A DNA stretch of 14,155 nt from Chloroflexota bacterium (GCA_021777365.1 JAJYDP010000047.1:1-14155); one strand, 5' to 3'; positions 5,522-13,147 are shown, numbered from the stretch's first letter. Numbers and translations: made by a program. Notes: generated from the sequence alone by a model not told the origin.

Positions 5522-7944
5522 AGCCAGACGCTGTCCCCCACGGGCCGTCACGTGTGGCCGCGGCTCTCGTCGTTGCTGCCGCGCTCGTGGCCGGCTGCGG
5601 AGGCGCAGTTCCACCCGTGGCACCCCCTGCCACCCCCGAGGCAACCGCGACGTCCTCGATGACCTCTCCGTCATCCCCGAGCGTGGCCGACATGACATCC
5701 CCGAGCGGTGCAGGCCGGACCGTGCCACCGACCGCGCCTTTGGGTACCTCGCTTGCCCCCGCGGCCGACGTGCCGGCGGGATCGCTTGGCCCCCCGGCTC
5801 CGCCCCCGGCGGCGACCGCCACCGGGCGCCCCGTCCTCTCGGCCTTCGGGACGCCCGCGATCGACGGGACCGTCGACCCCGGCGAGTGGGACGGCGCGGC
5901 ACAGCTCGAGCTGCTCCTCCGGATGCCCGAGGCGGACGGCGGCTACGTCGGGTCGGGGCGCGTTCCGGCCGTCGTCTCGGTCATGAACGACGACGCGAAC
6001 CTGTACGTGGCGGTGCAGATCGGGCAGATCGCCGACGACGCGGCGATGTGGATCACGTTCGACAACGACAACGACGGCACGCCCGTGGAAGCCGGCGACG
6101 ACGTCGTCGCGGTACAACGCACCGAGGAAGCCCTCAGCTTCTACGACGCGGCGTGGTTCCCCTGTGCAGAGGGTCAGGGCGTGTCGGGCGCGTGGTGCGA
6201 GCCCCTCGACAGCGCGACGGGAGCAGGCTATCCGGCACCCGGCAGCATCGATGGCACGGCCGCAGGCGCACGCCCGCTCGAGACGCAGATGTTCGAGCTC
6301 GCGCACCCGCTCGACTCGGGCGACGCCCGGGACGTCAGCCTGCGTCCTGGCAACGAGGTCGGCATCCAGATGGTCCTGCAGCTCGGCGAGCGCAGGGACC
6401 CGAGCTGGTTCTGCGACTCGGGCGCCTGTGGGGGCGGGGGCAACGGGTACGCCACCATCGTCGTGGCGTCGCCGAGCACGTCCCCGCTCCGCCGGGGCCC
6501 GGTCATCAGTACGACGGCGTCCCCGGCGGAACCCGTGACTGGCTGGTACGTCGGCCGCACGACCGTGCGCGTGGCAGGCGTCGCAACGACGGAATCGCCG
6601 GTGGCCGCGATCCGCGTCTGGGGCCTGCCTGCGCGGATGCCTTTCCTGCTCCGGCAGCCTCCCGGAGGCCTCGGGGGGCAGATCGTCACCCTGACGGGGA
6701 ACGCGGCGCAGCGGATCTGGCTCGATGGCATTACGATCCTGCACGCCTACGCCGTCGACCGGGACGGCCGCCTCGGGCCCTGGCTCTCGCTTCCCGTCCG
6801 CGTGGACGCTATGCCGCCCGCCGTCAGCCCGCCGCGCATCATCTTCCGAGAGGGCGGGATCGTCGGGGGGACGCCGACCTCGACCCTCGTGCGGTGGATC
6901 GGCACCGACGCGCAGTCGGGCGTGGCGCGATACGAACTGCAGGAGTCCGTGGGCGGCGCTTCCTATCGGACCGTCGCGACGGTTGGCGGCGGGACCACGG
7001 CGGTGGCGCGCCGGCCCGTGCTGGACGCCGTCTATCGCTACCGGATCCGGGCCACCGACCAGGCGGGCAACGTGGGTCGATGGATCGAGGGGGCGGCGTA
7101 CCGCGTGTCGCTCGTCGACTCGGATGACGCACGCATCGAGCTCGGCGGCTCGTGGGAGACGGTCAGCGACCCGGATGCCGTCGGCGAATCCGTCCTCAGG
7201 GCCACGGACCCAGGTGCGACCGCGCGCCTGACGTTCGACGGCAGTGCCGTCGCGGTCATCGCGCAGAGCGGACTCGACCAGGGCATCGTGGAAGTCGCGC
7301 TCGACAACTCGCGGCTTGCCGGGCCGCGGGACGTCAACCTGGGCGCGCATGTCGCCGATGCGCGCGTGGCGTATCGCGCCGAGTGGAGTGGCGCCGGGCG
7401 ACACGTCATCGAGCTCACCGTCGCGGGGACGCCGGGGCGACCCGCGGTGGGCCTCGACTCGTTTCTCGTGGCGACGACGGTCGCGACGTCCGGCGGAACG
7501 CCGGCAGGCACGCCCGAGGCCAGCTACGAGGCCGAGAACCTGGGGTGGCGTGGTGACGTGACCATGTTCCCGGTCGTTCAGGCCATGAACCGCGGGTTCG
7601 GCGCCTGGAGCAACGGACGACAGCTCTCGTGGTTTGCACGCGCGGACGAGACCATCTCGCTCGACGTCCCGATCACGCCGGGACGCTGGACGGTCCGCCT
7701 GTACGCCATGCGCGACACGTGCGCACCCTCCGTCCGCTTCTCCCTTGAGGGAGCTCCGCTCGGACCGAGCGTCGACCTGCGCGCCGACGCGGTGGGACTC
7801 TCAGGGCCCATCGAGCTCGGAACGACGGAATCCTCCTGGTCGGGAGTCGTGGGTCTGTCCATCTCCGTCGTCGGGCCGGTGGACGCCGCGTGCGGCTACG
7901 CGTTGGTCGGCCTCGACCGCCTGGTGCTGACACCCGAGGATTGA
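5518..7944 (+). CDS. large modular lipoprotein with CBM9-like domain
   Basis: An 808-residue surface lipoprotein. The lipobox V-A-G-C places the lipidated cysteine at C27, and a Ser/Thr/Pro/Ala-rich linker reaches about residue 103. Five modules then follow. About 106-316 is CBM9/DOMON-like, beginning TPAIDGTVDPGEWDGA and carrying an acidic loop FDNDNDG. About 325-430 is a beta-sandwich. About 435-532 is fibronectin-III-like (DAQSGVARYELQES, YRYRIRATDQAGNVG). About 538-652 is a jelly-roll domain (GSWETVSDPDAVGES). About 669-805 is CBM6/malectin-like (YEAENLGW ... PGRWTVRLYAM). No catalytic domain is recognisable, so binding to glycans or cell wall is the best guess. The ATG sits 7 nt after GAGGGGG and overlaps the upstream stop by 4 bp. 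Domain names come from motif resemblance, not a profile search. Confidence 0.85.
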   Translation: MKPDAVPHGPSRVAAALVVAAALVAGCGGAVPPVAPPATPEATATSSMTSPSSPSVADMTSPSGAGRTVPPTAPLGTSLAPAADVPAGSLGPPAPPPAATATGRPVLSAFGTPAIDGTVDPGEWDGAAQLELLLRMPEADGGYVGSGRVPAVVSVMNDDANLYVAVQIGQIADDAAMWITFDNDNDGTPVEAGDDVVAVQRTEEALSFYDAAWFPCAEGQGVSGAWCEPLDSATGAGYPAPGSIDGTAAGARPLETQMFELAHPLDSGDARDVSLRPGNEVGIQMVLQLGERRDPSWFCDSGACGGGGNGYATIVVASPSTSPLRRGPVISTTASPAEPVTGWYVGRTTVRVAGVATTESPVAAIRVWGLPARMPFLLRQPPGGLGGQIVTLTGNAAQRIWLDGITILHAYAVDRDGRLGPWLSLPVRVDAMPPAVSPPRIIFREGGIVGGTPTSTLVRWIGTDAQSGVARYELQESVGGASYRTVATVGGGTTAVARRPVLDAVYRYRIRATDQAGNVGRWIEGAAYRVSLVDSDDARIELGGSWETVSDPDAVGESVLRATDPGATARLTFDGSAVAVIAQSGLDQGIVEVALDNSRLAGPRDVNLGAHVADARVAYRAEWSGAGRHVIELTVAGTPGRPAVGLDSFLVATTVATSGGTPAGTPEASYEAENLGWRGDVTMFPVVQAMNRGFGAWSNGRQLSWFARADETISLDVPITPGRWTVRLYAMRDTCAPSVRFSLEGAPLGPSVDLRADAVGLSGPIELGTTESSWSGVVGLSISVVGPVDAACGYALVGLDRLVLTPED

Positions 7945-8134
7945 GCTCCTCCAGCCAGCTTTGCCACGCAACCCGCCTATCCCCTCGCTCGTTCAACCGT
8001 GGGCCGCAGCGGGATCCTACGTCGCTGAACGCCCCACCATTCGGGCGCGTCCAATGGTCTTGGCTCGTTCCTTGCCTGAGCCGCATCGCCCGGCCGCATA
8101 CCACGCGACCGGGATCTCATACGGTCGGATCAGC

Positions 8135-8182
8135 CCCGGCGCCGGGCCCAACAGGCTACCCAGGCAGATCCGACGCGTCGGA
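8135..8182. repeat. two perfect palindromes between convergent genes
   Basis: CCCGGCGCCGGG (8135-8146) and TCCGACGCGTCGGA (8169-8182) are perfect palindromes 22 bases apart. They lie in the 268-bp gap between the converging modular lipoprotein and SGNH genes. They could serve as a bidirectional transcription end or a protein-binding site. No T-runs follow, so a classical intrinsic terminator is not shown, and in GC-rich DNA short palindromes arise by chance. Confidence 0.4.
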
Positions 8183-8212
8183 GGCGATCGGGCCGCCGAA
8201 CACCGCGCCACC

Positions 8213-9097
8213 TCAGCGGGGCGGCTCGCTCGCCTCGAACCCGACCGCTGCAAGGGCTTCAGCGATCGCGGCCCTGCCTCTGTCGTTGGGGTGTTTCCCG
8301 TCATCGCCGATCCAACCCTTCGCGACGACGTCCTCATCGTGGTTCGGTCCATTGAAGACGTCGAAGACCGACACGAACACCGCGTTGTTGGCCTCGGCCG
8401 CCTCCCGGACCACCTGCGTCTGGATCTCCCAGGTCGCGGTGCACTCCGGCTCGATCCCGGCCTCTCTCCATTGCGCGAGGAAGGGGTTCCACACGTCCTG
8501 CGCCCTCAGGATGGTGGGCCGGCCCTCCCGCAGGTCCCAGATCTCGGCGTACATCTGGTCCCACACGTCGCGGTACGCGCGCCAATCCTCGACCGTGGGA
8601 ATCACGGGCGTCTGCCATTCCGACCCGGGATCGCCGCCGGCTTCGACGCAGGTCAGGATGTTCGGTCGCGGCAAGGCGTCCATCAGGTCTCCGGCGTCTC
8701 CGAACACGACGATGATCTCGGCCCCGGCCACCTCGTCAGCCAGGCCGGACTTGACCAGCCGCAGCAGCTGCGTGAGCGACCCCATCCCGGTGTGGTCATG
8801 GACCCGGACCTCGCGGCCCAGCGCCTCGGCGGCCAGCTTCCCGTACTTCTCGGCCACGCCGATGCCTGCCGAGTTGGAGATGTACACGAGATCGACGGGT
8901 TCGCCTGGTGGGAACACCCGCCCTTCGGGGCCTGACGGCGCCTCGGCCGCAGCCGACGGCGCGAGCGTCGTGGTCGGCGTGGCAGGCGCCGTCGGAGCGA
9001 CCGTTGGCCCGCTTCCGCCGCAGGCCGTCAGCCAGGCCAGCAGCAGACATGCCACCAGCGGCACCACCGGACGTATCAACCTCCGTTGCCGCGGCAT
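8213..9097 (-). CDS. lipoprotein SGNH/GDSL-type hydrolase
   Basis: A 294-residue lipoprotein with lipobox L-T-A-C (C26), a low-complexity Thr/Ala/Pro linker to about 58, and an SGNH-hydrolase-like domain. Block I is DLVYISNSAGIG, with S76 (in S-N-S-A-G) as the likely nucleophile. VVFGDAGDLMD around 130 occupies the place of block III but has no standard GxND. The C-terminal DGKHPNDRGRAAIAEAL is a clear block V with D266-x-x-H269. Such enzymes are esterases or acyl/acetyl hydrolases acting on lipids or glycans; the substrate is unknown. The ATG at 9097-9095 lies 5 nt after GGAGG; an ATG-like start ten residues upstream is less well placed. It converges on the two lipoprotein genes, and a surface role shared with them is only suggested by location. 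Confidence 0.85.
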   Translation of the reverse strand: MPRQRRLIRPVVPLVACLLLAWLTACGGSGPTVAPTAPATPTTTLAPSAAAEAPSGPEGRVFPPGEPVDLVYISNSAGIGVAEKYGKLAAEALGREVRVHDHTGMGSLTQLLRLVKSGLADEVAGAEIIVVFGDAGDLMDALPRPNILTCVEAGGDPGSEWQTPVIPTVEDWRAYRDVWDQMYAEIWDLREGRPTILRAQDVWNPFLAQWREAGIEPECTATWEIQTQVVREAAEANNAVFVSVFDVFNGPNHDEDVVAKGWIGDDGKHPNDRGRAAIAEALAAVGFEASEPPR

Positions 9098-9118
9098 GTC
9101 GTCCTCCGACCGCCGAGA

Positions 9119-9138
9119 CCGCCTCACCGCTGAGGCGG
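9119..9138. repeat. perfect inverted repeat upstream of the SGNH gene
   Basis: CCGCCTCA and TGAGGCGG are exact reverse complements separated by four bases (CCGC). They lie 22 bp upstream of the SGNH lipoprotein start on its 5' side. This may be an operator or a hairpin in the mRNA leader. No promoter boxes around it were convincing, so function is a guess. Confidence 0.45.
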
Positions 9139-9246
9139 GCTGGGCAGGAGCAAGTCATCGCCCCGCTACGGCGACAAGGGTGCCGGCCGTGGAACGTATC
9201 GGTCCAGAGGCGGAGGGCCTGAACGCCTGGCGGCGATGCCTCGATC

Positions 9247-9550
9247 GTGCTCCTCGAATCCGATGATCTGGCGGCCTCGCTGTACGACACCGCCACCTCG
9301 AACGACCCGTTCGACGCGTGGTTCCGCGCCCACCTGCAGCGCGTTCACGGCGTGGATGGGGCAGGGGGGTCCCGCTTCGAGGACCCCGGGTCCGTCCGAC
9401 TCGCGCTTCCCGTGGGTCAGGGCGGCGAACGGCCATGCGGACACGAGCCAGGCGCTCACCGCGCGCCACAGCGGAACGTCGAGCTCGGCTCGACTGGCTC
9501 GTACCCAACGACTGGACGATCGCGCGGCGCGGCCCGGGGCGCTGATTTCG
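9247..9550 (+). pseudogene. possible small gene remnant with a DPFDAWFR segment
   Basis: From a GTG at 9247 the first 60 or so codons read like real protein, with mostly G or C in third positions: LLESDDLAASLYDTATSNDP, then FDAWFRAHLQRVHGVD. The D-P-F-x-x-W-F-R ... H-G-x-D pattern resembles short proteins of unknown function that I recall from actinobacteria and Chloroflexota, usually about 70 residues. After about 9420 the frame becomes arginine/proline/histidine-rich and runs into the ABC gene. Another frame ends with LDWLVPNDWTIARR and a TGA near 9543. A frameshifted or decaying gene is one reading; a chance open frame is another. There is no Shine-Dalgarno sequence. Confidence 0.3.
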
Positions 9551-9559
9551 GGAGCCGGG

Positions 9560-9565
9560 TAGACT
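9560..9565 (+). promoter_or_regulatory. -10-like hexamer for the ABC exporter operon
   Basis: TAGACT ends 7 nt before the GTG start at 9573 and matches the -10 consensus at four of six positions, including the key TA and final T. Initiation would fall at the start codon. No Shine-Dalgarno sequence is present, which supports a leaderless message. No clear -35 was seen. Confidence 0.4.
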
Positions 9566-9572
9566 CGCCGGC

Positions 9573-10514
9573 GTGTCCGCCGGCCAGGCAACTCCCGCCG
9601 CCGTCGATCTCCGTGGCGTCTCGCGGAGTTTCGGGGCCGTTCATGCGGTCGACGGAATCGACCTGCGCTTGGAGCTCGGGGAGATCGCCGCGCTCCTGGG
9701 GCCGAACGGGGCCGGCAAGACGACGACGATCGACATGATCCTCGGCCTCGGGCGACCCGATCGGGGATTCGTCAGCGTGCTCGGCATGTCGCCCGTCGTG
9801 GCGGTCTCGCGCGGCCTCGTCGGGGCAGTCCTGCAGACGGGCGGGCTCCTGAAGGACCTGACCGTTCGGGAGACGGTTCGCCTGACGGCGTCGCTGTACG
9901 CGGAATCGCGGCCGATCGACGAGGTGCTCGAGCGGGCGGGGATCACCCACCTCGGGGGACGGCTCGTCGGCAGCTGCTCGGGCGGCGAGCAGCAGCGACT
10001 TCGCTTTGCCCTCGCGCTGCTGCCAGACCCGGCGCTGATGGCCCTCGACGAGCCCACCGCGGGCATGGACGTCGAGGGCCGCCGCGACTTCTGGTCGGCC
10101 ATCAGGCGCGACGCCGAGCGCGGTCGGACGGTGCTCTTCGCGACCCACTATCTCCAGGAAGCCGACGCCTACGCCGACCGGATCATCCTCCTGCGGCAGG
10201 GCCGGATCGTGGCCGACGGGACGGCTGCCGAGGTCAGGAGCCTCTCGGCGGGCCGGTCCGTCCAGGCGACGCTGCCCGGGGCAGACAGGGCAACGCTGGC
10301 AGGCCTGCCGGGAGTCCGCTCGGTCGAGATGCGCGGCGACCGGGTGGTCATCCAGACGCAAGACTCGGACGCCGTCGCGCGGTTCCTGTTGACCGCGACG
10401 CCCGCCCGCGACGTGGAGATCGCCACGCACAATCTCGAGGAGGCGTTCCTCGCATTGACGAGCGACGACGGCGCGTCGGCCGGGCAGGGCGCCCCCGAGG
10501 CACAGATCGCGTGA
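9573..10514 (+). CDS. ABC-2-type exporter ATP-binding subunit (DrrA-like)
   Basis: A 313-residue ATPase of a drug/lipid/polyketide exporter of the ABC-2 class. It powers the permease encoded next. Motifs in order are Walker A GPNGAGKTT at 43-51, Q-loop Q88 in VLQTGGLL, signature CSGGEQQR at 135-142, Walker B LMALDEP with D159/E160, and switch H192 in ATHYLQEAD. The usual leucine of the signature is a cysteine here, which is tolerated in many homologues. The C-terminal extension (about 225-300, ending THNLEEAFLALT) is typical of DrrA/CcmA-like subunits. The start is GTG at 9573, apparently leaderless. The stop overlaps the permease start by 4 bp (GTGA). The transported compound cannot be inferred. 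Confidence 0.93.
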   Translation: MSAGQATPAAVDLRGVSRSFGAVHAVDGIDLRLELGEIAALLGPNGAGKTTTIDMILGLGRPDRGFVSVLGMSPVVAVSRGLVGAVLQTGGLLKDLTVRETVRLTASLYAESRPIDEVLERAGITHLGGRLVGSCSGGEQQRLRFALALLPDPALMALDEPTAGMDVEGRRDFWSAIRRDAERGRTVLFATHYLQEADAYADRIILLRQGRIVADGTAAEVRSLSAGRSVQATLPGADRATLAGLPGVRSVEMRGDRVVIQTQDSDAVARFLLTATPARDVEIATHNLEEAFLALTSDDGASAGQGAPEAQIA

Positions 10515-11302
10515 ACGCAGAGGCTTCGCCGGCGGCGCGCTCCCTGGAAGCGCGGCACGCGCCCTCGCTCGGCGGCTTCAACCTGACGCTCCTGGCGATC
10601 GAGATCCGGCGTCTGCTGCGAAACCGGCGCACGGTCGTGCTCCAGCTGGTCGTGCCGATCGTGCTGTTCCTGCTGTTCCGCAGGCGGGCCGCGGCGCTCG
10701 AGGGCACCCGGCTGACGGCTGCCGGCACGATGATCGGGATCGCCGTGTACGCCGCGATGTTTGCGGCCACGTCGGGCGGTGCGATGGTCTCGATCGAGCG
10801 TGCGCTCGGCTGGAGCCGGCAGCTCCGGCTGACCCCGCTCCGGCCGGCTGCCTACGTCGCCGTCAAGATCGCGACCGCCATGCTGCTCGGCCTCGTCTCC
10901 GTGGCGGTGATCTACGGCGCCGGGGCAATCGACGGCGTGACCATGAGCCCATCGACGTGGGTGGCGACGGGGATCCTTGCCTGGGTCGCCTCGGTCGTCT
11001 TCGCCGCGTTCGGACTGTTCATGGGCTACCTGCTGCCCGCGGAGAACGTCATGCAGATCATCGGCCTCGTGCTCGGCGTGCTCGCGGTGCTCGGCGGCCT
11101 CTTCTTTCCGCTGAACTCGCTGCCGCCGGCGATGCAGGCGATCGCCCCGTACATGCCGACCTACGGCGTGGCCGCCATCGCCCGGTTCCCGCTGGTCGGC
11201 GGGGCCTTCGATCCGACCTGGCTCCTGAGCATGGTCGTGTGGACGGGCGCGTTCGCGCTCGGGGCGATGCTGCTGTTCCGGCGCGATACGCGCCGCGTCT
11301 GA
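10511..11302 (+). CDS. ABC-2-type exporter permease subunit (DrrB-like)
   Basis: A 263-residue integral membrane protein with a short cytoplasmic N-terminus and about six transmembrane helices (near 40-57, 70-92, 115-140, 152-170, 177-200 and 236-257). The ABC-2 permease pattern is visible: a first helix after NLTLLAIEIRRLLRNRR, a loop SIERALGWSRQLRLTPLRP that would contact the ATPase, and the late segment GGLFFPLNSLPPAMQAIAPYMPTYG common to DrrB/YadH-like permeases. It pairs with the ATPase just upstream (GTGA overlap), the usual layout for a four-part half-transporter exporter. Such pairs are often followed by a sensor kinase and regulator, which are absent here. Substrate unknown. Confidence 0.92.
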   Translation: MNAEASPAARSLEARHAPSLGGFNLTLLAIEIRRLLRNRRTVVLQLVVPIVLFLLFRRRAAALEGTRLTAAGTMIGIAVYAAMFAATSGGAMVSIERALGWSRQLRLTPLRPAAYVAVKIATAMLLGLVSVAVIYGAGAIDGVTMSPSTWVATGILAWVASVVFAAFGLFMGYLLPAENVMQIIGLVLGVLAVLGGLFFPLNSLPPAMQAIAPYMPTYGVAAIARFPLVGGAFDPTWLLSMVVWTGAFALGAMLLFRRDTRRV

Positions 11303-11434
11303 AGACCTGGCACCACGATCTGCGTCGCCTTCGAGTGCCGGGACGAGGTCGCAGGGCCGCGCCGCACCCTCAGAGCCCGTCACCACAAGGACGGTTCCGG
11401 GAACCTGGTTCGGCCGCCGGATCACCCAGGCCTG

Positions 11435-11440
11435 TACAGT
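11435..11440 (+). promoter_or_regulatory. -10-like hexamer for the VOC gene
   Basis: TACAGT matches four of six -10 consensus positions and lies 42 bases before the chosen VOC ATG, which has a purine-rich ribosome binding site of its own. It lies in the 180-bp gap after the ABC permease, the only apparent promoter position there. No clear -35 was found. Confidence 0.35.
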
Positions 11441-11482
11441 GATGACACGGCACCCACGGTGGCGCCCGTGATGGGGGGCACG

Positions 11483-11920
11483 ATGGCGACGTCGATCCAG
11501 CTGGTCTTCGACACCGGGGACCCGGACAGGGAAGCGCACTTCTGGGCGGCCGCGCTGGGATACGTGCTCCAGCCGCCGCCCGCCGGCTTCGACACGTGGG
11601 CCGCGTTCCTGGATGCCCAGGCGATCCCCGAGGAGCGGCGGAACGACGCCTCGGCCATCGTGGATCCCGATGGGCGGGGGCCGCGGATCTACTTCCAGAA
11701 GGTTCCCGAGGGGAAGACGGCGAAGAACCGCATGCACATGGACCTGAACGTCTCCGGCGGCGGAGGTGTCGGGCTGGCCGAGCGCAGAACGCGCGTCGAT
11801 GCCGAGGTTGCCCGGCTCAAGGGCCTGGGAGCGACCGACGCGCGGGGCGCGATGGAGCAGGACGGCGAGTACTGGGTGCGCATGAACGACCCGGAGGGCA
11901 ACGAGTTCTGCGTCCAGTGA
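11483..11920 (+). CDS. VOC-family (glyoxalase-like) protein
   Basis: A 145-residue protein of the vicinal-oxygen-chelate superfamily, made of paired beta-alpha-beta-beta-beta units. It opens SIQLVFDTGDPDREAHFWAA with the characteristic first strand and HFW helix. It has a central RIYFQKVPEGKTAKNRMHMD strand ending in the likely ligand H85, and finishes DPEGNEFCVQ with likely ligand E141. Members include glyoxalases, dioxygenases and antibiotic-resistance binders, so the reaction is not assignable. I chose the ATG at 11483, a few bases after a GGGGGG run; an upstream GTG at 11459 would add eight residues. It lies 100 bp before the RibD-C-like gene. Confidence 0.88.
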   Translation: MATSIQLVFDTGDPDREAHFWAAALGYVLQPPPAGFDTWAAFLDAQAIPEERRNDASAIVDPDGRGPRIYFQKVPEGKTAKNRMHMDLNVSGGGGVGLAERRTRVDAEVARLKGLGATDARGAMEQDGEYWVRMNDPEGNEFCVQ

Positions 11921-12020
11921 CCGACCAGCGGTGCGGCGCGTCCGATCCCGCGGCGACGGCAAGTCCTGCCATCGACGCTCACTGCCAGGGAGCCCTCGCC
12001 ATGCACCGGATGCCATCACC

Positions 12021-12701
12021 ATGAAGCTGACGGCCTCGATGATGCTGACCCTGGACGGCGTGTACCAGGGCCCCGGCGACGTGGACGAGGATCGGCGCGA
12101 CGGTTTCGAGCGCGGGGGATGGACGGCGTCGCACGCCGACAGGGAGTTCTGGCCCGTGCTGGTCGAGATGTTCGAGCGCGCGGACGCGCTGCTCCTCGGG
12201 CGCAGGACCTGGAAGATCTGGCAGTCGTACTGGCCCCTGCATGACGACAACCCGATCGGCCACAGGATCAACGAGCTGCCCAGGTACGTGCCGTCGACCA
12301 CGTTGCGGGACCCGACATGGCAGAACACCCACGTCATCGGCGGCGACGTCGAGGCGGCGGTGCGCGAGCTCAAGGCGAGGCCCGGCGGTGAGCTCCAGGT
12401 CCATGGCAGCGGCGCATTGCTCCGCTGGCTCCTCGACCGTGACCTCGTCGACGAGCTCAACGTGCGTCTGTACCCGGTGGTGTTGGGCGACGGGCGTCGG
12501 CTCTTCCCGGAACGGGGCCAGACGCAGAACCTGACCCTCCTGGAGTCGCGGTCGCTCCCGTCCGGCGTGATGCTCCTGACCTATCGACCGGCCGGGATCC
12601 GGCCGCATCACAGCACACTCATGCTCGAAGGGGAGATCGTTCCATGCAGTGGGTCACCCGCGAACACCCTCACACCGACCGAATCGCCTGCCCCTGGCTG
12701 A
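12021..12701 (+). CDS. RibD C-terminal / dihydrofolate-reductase-like family protein
   Basis: A 226-residue protein of the RibD_C (DHFR-like) family, a set of NADPH-binding reductase-like proteins mostly of unknown substrate. The start MKLTASMMLTLDGVYQGPG is the family's first strand and loop. DALLLGRRTWKIWQSYWP is the second conserved block. ELQVHGSGALLRWLLDRDLVDELNVRLYPVVLGDGRRLF is the diagnostic nucleotide-binding and C-terminal part. The natural fold seems to end near LLTYRPA (about residue 192). About 34 further low-complexity residues run into the next gene, overlapping it by 58 bp. An open frame 30 codons upstream is arginine-rich, so the ATG at 12021 is chosen. It is not clearly linked to riboflavin or folate synthesis. 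Confidence 0.88.
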   Translation: MKLTASMMLTLDGVYQGPGDVDEDRRDGFERGGWTASHADREFWPVLVEMFERADALLLGRRTWKIWQSYWPLHDDNPIGHRINELPRYVPSTTLRDPTWQNTHVIGGDVEAAVRELKARPGGELQVHGSGALLRWLLDRDLVDELNVRLYPVVLGDGRRLFPERGQTQNLTLLESRSLPSGVMLLTYRPAGIRPHHSTLMLEGEIVPCSGSPANTLTPTESPAPG

Positions 12702-13084
12702 TTCACAACTTCATCGATCGGGACGCGGAGATCGTCTACGTCCCGCGCGACGAGGTCCTGCCCTACGCCGAGCGGACCGGAGCGATCAGTTTCGACGCGC
12801 CGGGGGCGCGCTACACGCACCGCGACGGGCTCTGCTCGTTCGAGGTCATCGTCGACGAGTACGGGCTGGGGGCCGATCCCGCGCTCGCGCTCGTCGCGAA
12901 GATCGTTCACGGGGCGGACATCACGGCCGACGCGGACATCACGCCGCAGTCGCGGGGGCTGGAGGCGATCGCGCGTGGCTTCATGGATCTCGGCGTCGGC
13001 GACCAGGAGCAGCTGCGCCTCGAACTGCCGGTCTACGACGCGCTCTACGCCTGGGCGAAGCGCCAGGTCGCTGCGGAGGGATGA
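12644..13084 (+). CDS. stand-alone ChrB C-terminal-domain protein (chromate-resistance family)
   Basis: A 146-residue protein that looks like the C-terminal half of ChrB. ChrB is the chromate-resistance regulator/enzyme usually found beside the ChrA transporter. The opening WVTREHPHTDRIACPWLIHNFIDRDAEIVYVP is the family's most conserved block, with the conserved H, D, R and C. FDAPGARYTHRDGLCSFEVIVDEYGL and ALVAKIVHGAD follow in the usual order. The N-terminal half of full-length ChrB is absent, and the ATG at 12644 has AAGGGGAG about 8 nt upstream, so this is a genuine short form rather than a truncation. It overlaps the previous gene by 58 bp in another frame. No chrA is visible; the next gene is an MFS transporter. 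Confidence 0.87.
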   Translation: MQWVTREHPHTDRIACPWLIHNFIDRDAEIVYVPRDEVLPYAERTGAISFDAPGARYTHRDGLCSFEVIVDEYGLGADPALALVAKIVHGADITADADITPQSRGLEAIARGFMDLGVGDQEQLRLELPVYDALYAWAKRQVAAEG

Positions 13085-13147
13085 GCCTTCCAGCAGGACG
13101 ATGACGATCGCCACGCGGACGAGGAGCCGCCCGCAGGGACTGGGAGC

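Larger units (their letters stand above)
9098..9572. other. intergenic region between SGNH gene and ABC exporter
   Basis: This 475-base divergent region holds the inverted repeat at 9119-9138, the possible small gene remnant from 9247, and a TAGACT -10-like hexamer at 9560-9565 before the exporter GTG. The remaining open frames give arginine-rich translations and appear non-coding. Confidence 0.55.

Noticed and set aside
4130..5902. 590-codon minus-strand open frame opposite the SH3-like lipoprotein
   Set aside because: Arginine/glycine/proline-rich and opposite a gene with a clear signal peptide and ATGA coupling.
5671..7404. 577-codon minus-strand open frame opposite the modular lipoprotein
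   Set aside because: No recognisable domain, biased composition, fully inside a better-supported gene.
10169..12460. 763-codon open frame on the minus strand across the ABC permease, VOC and RibD-C genes
   Set aside because: Its translation is arginine/proline/serine/histidine-rich without any domain, and it lies opposite three clear genes. In GC-rich DNA the reverse strand often lacks stops.
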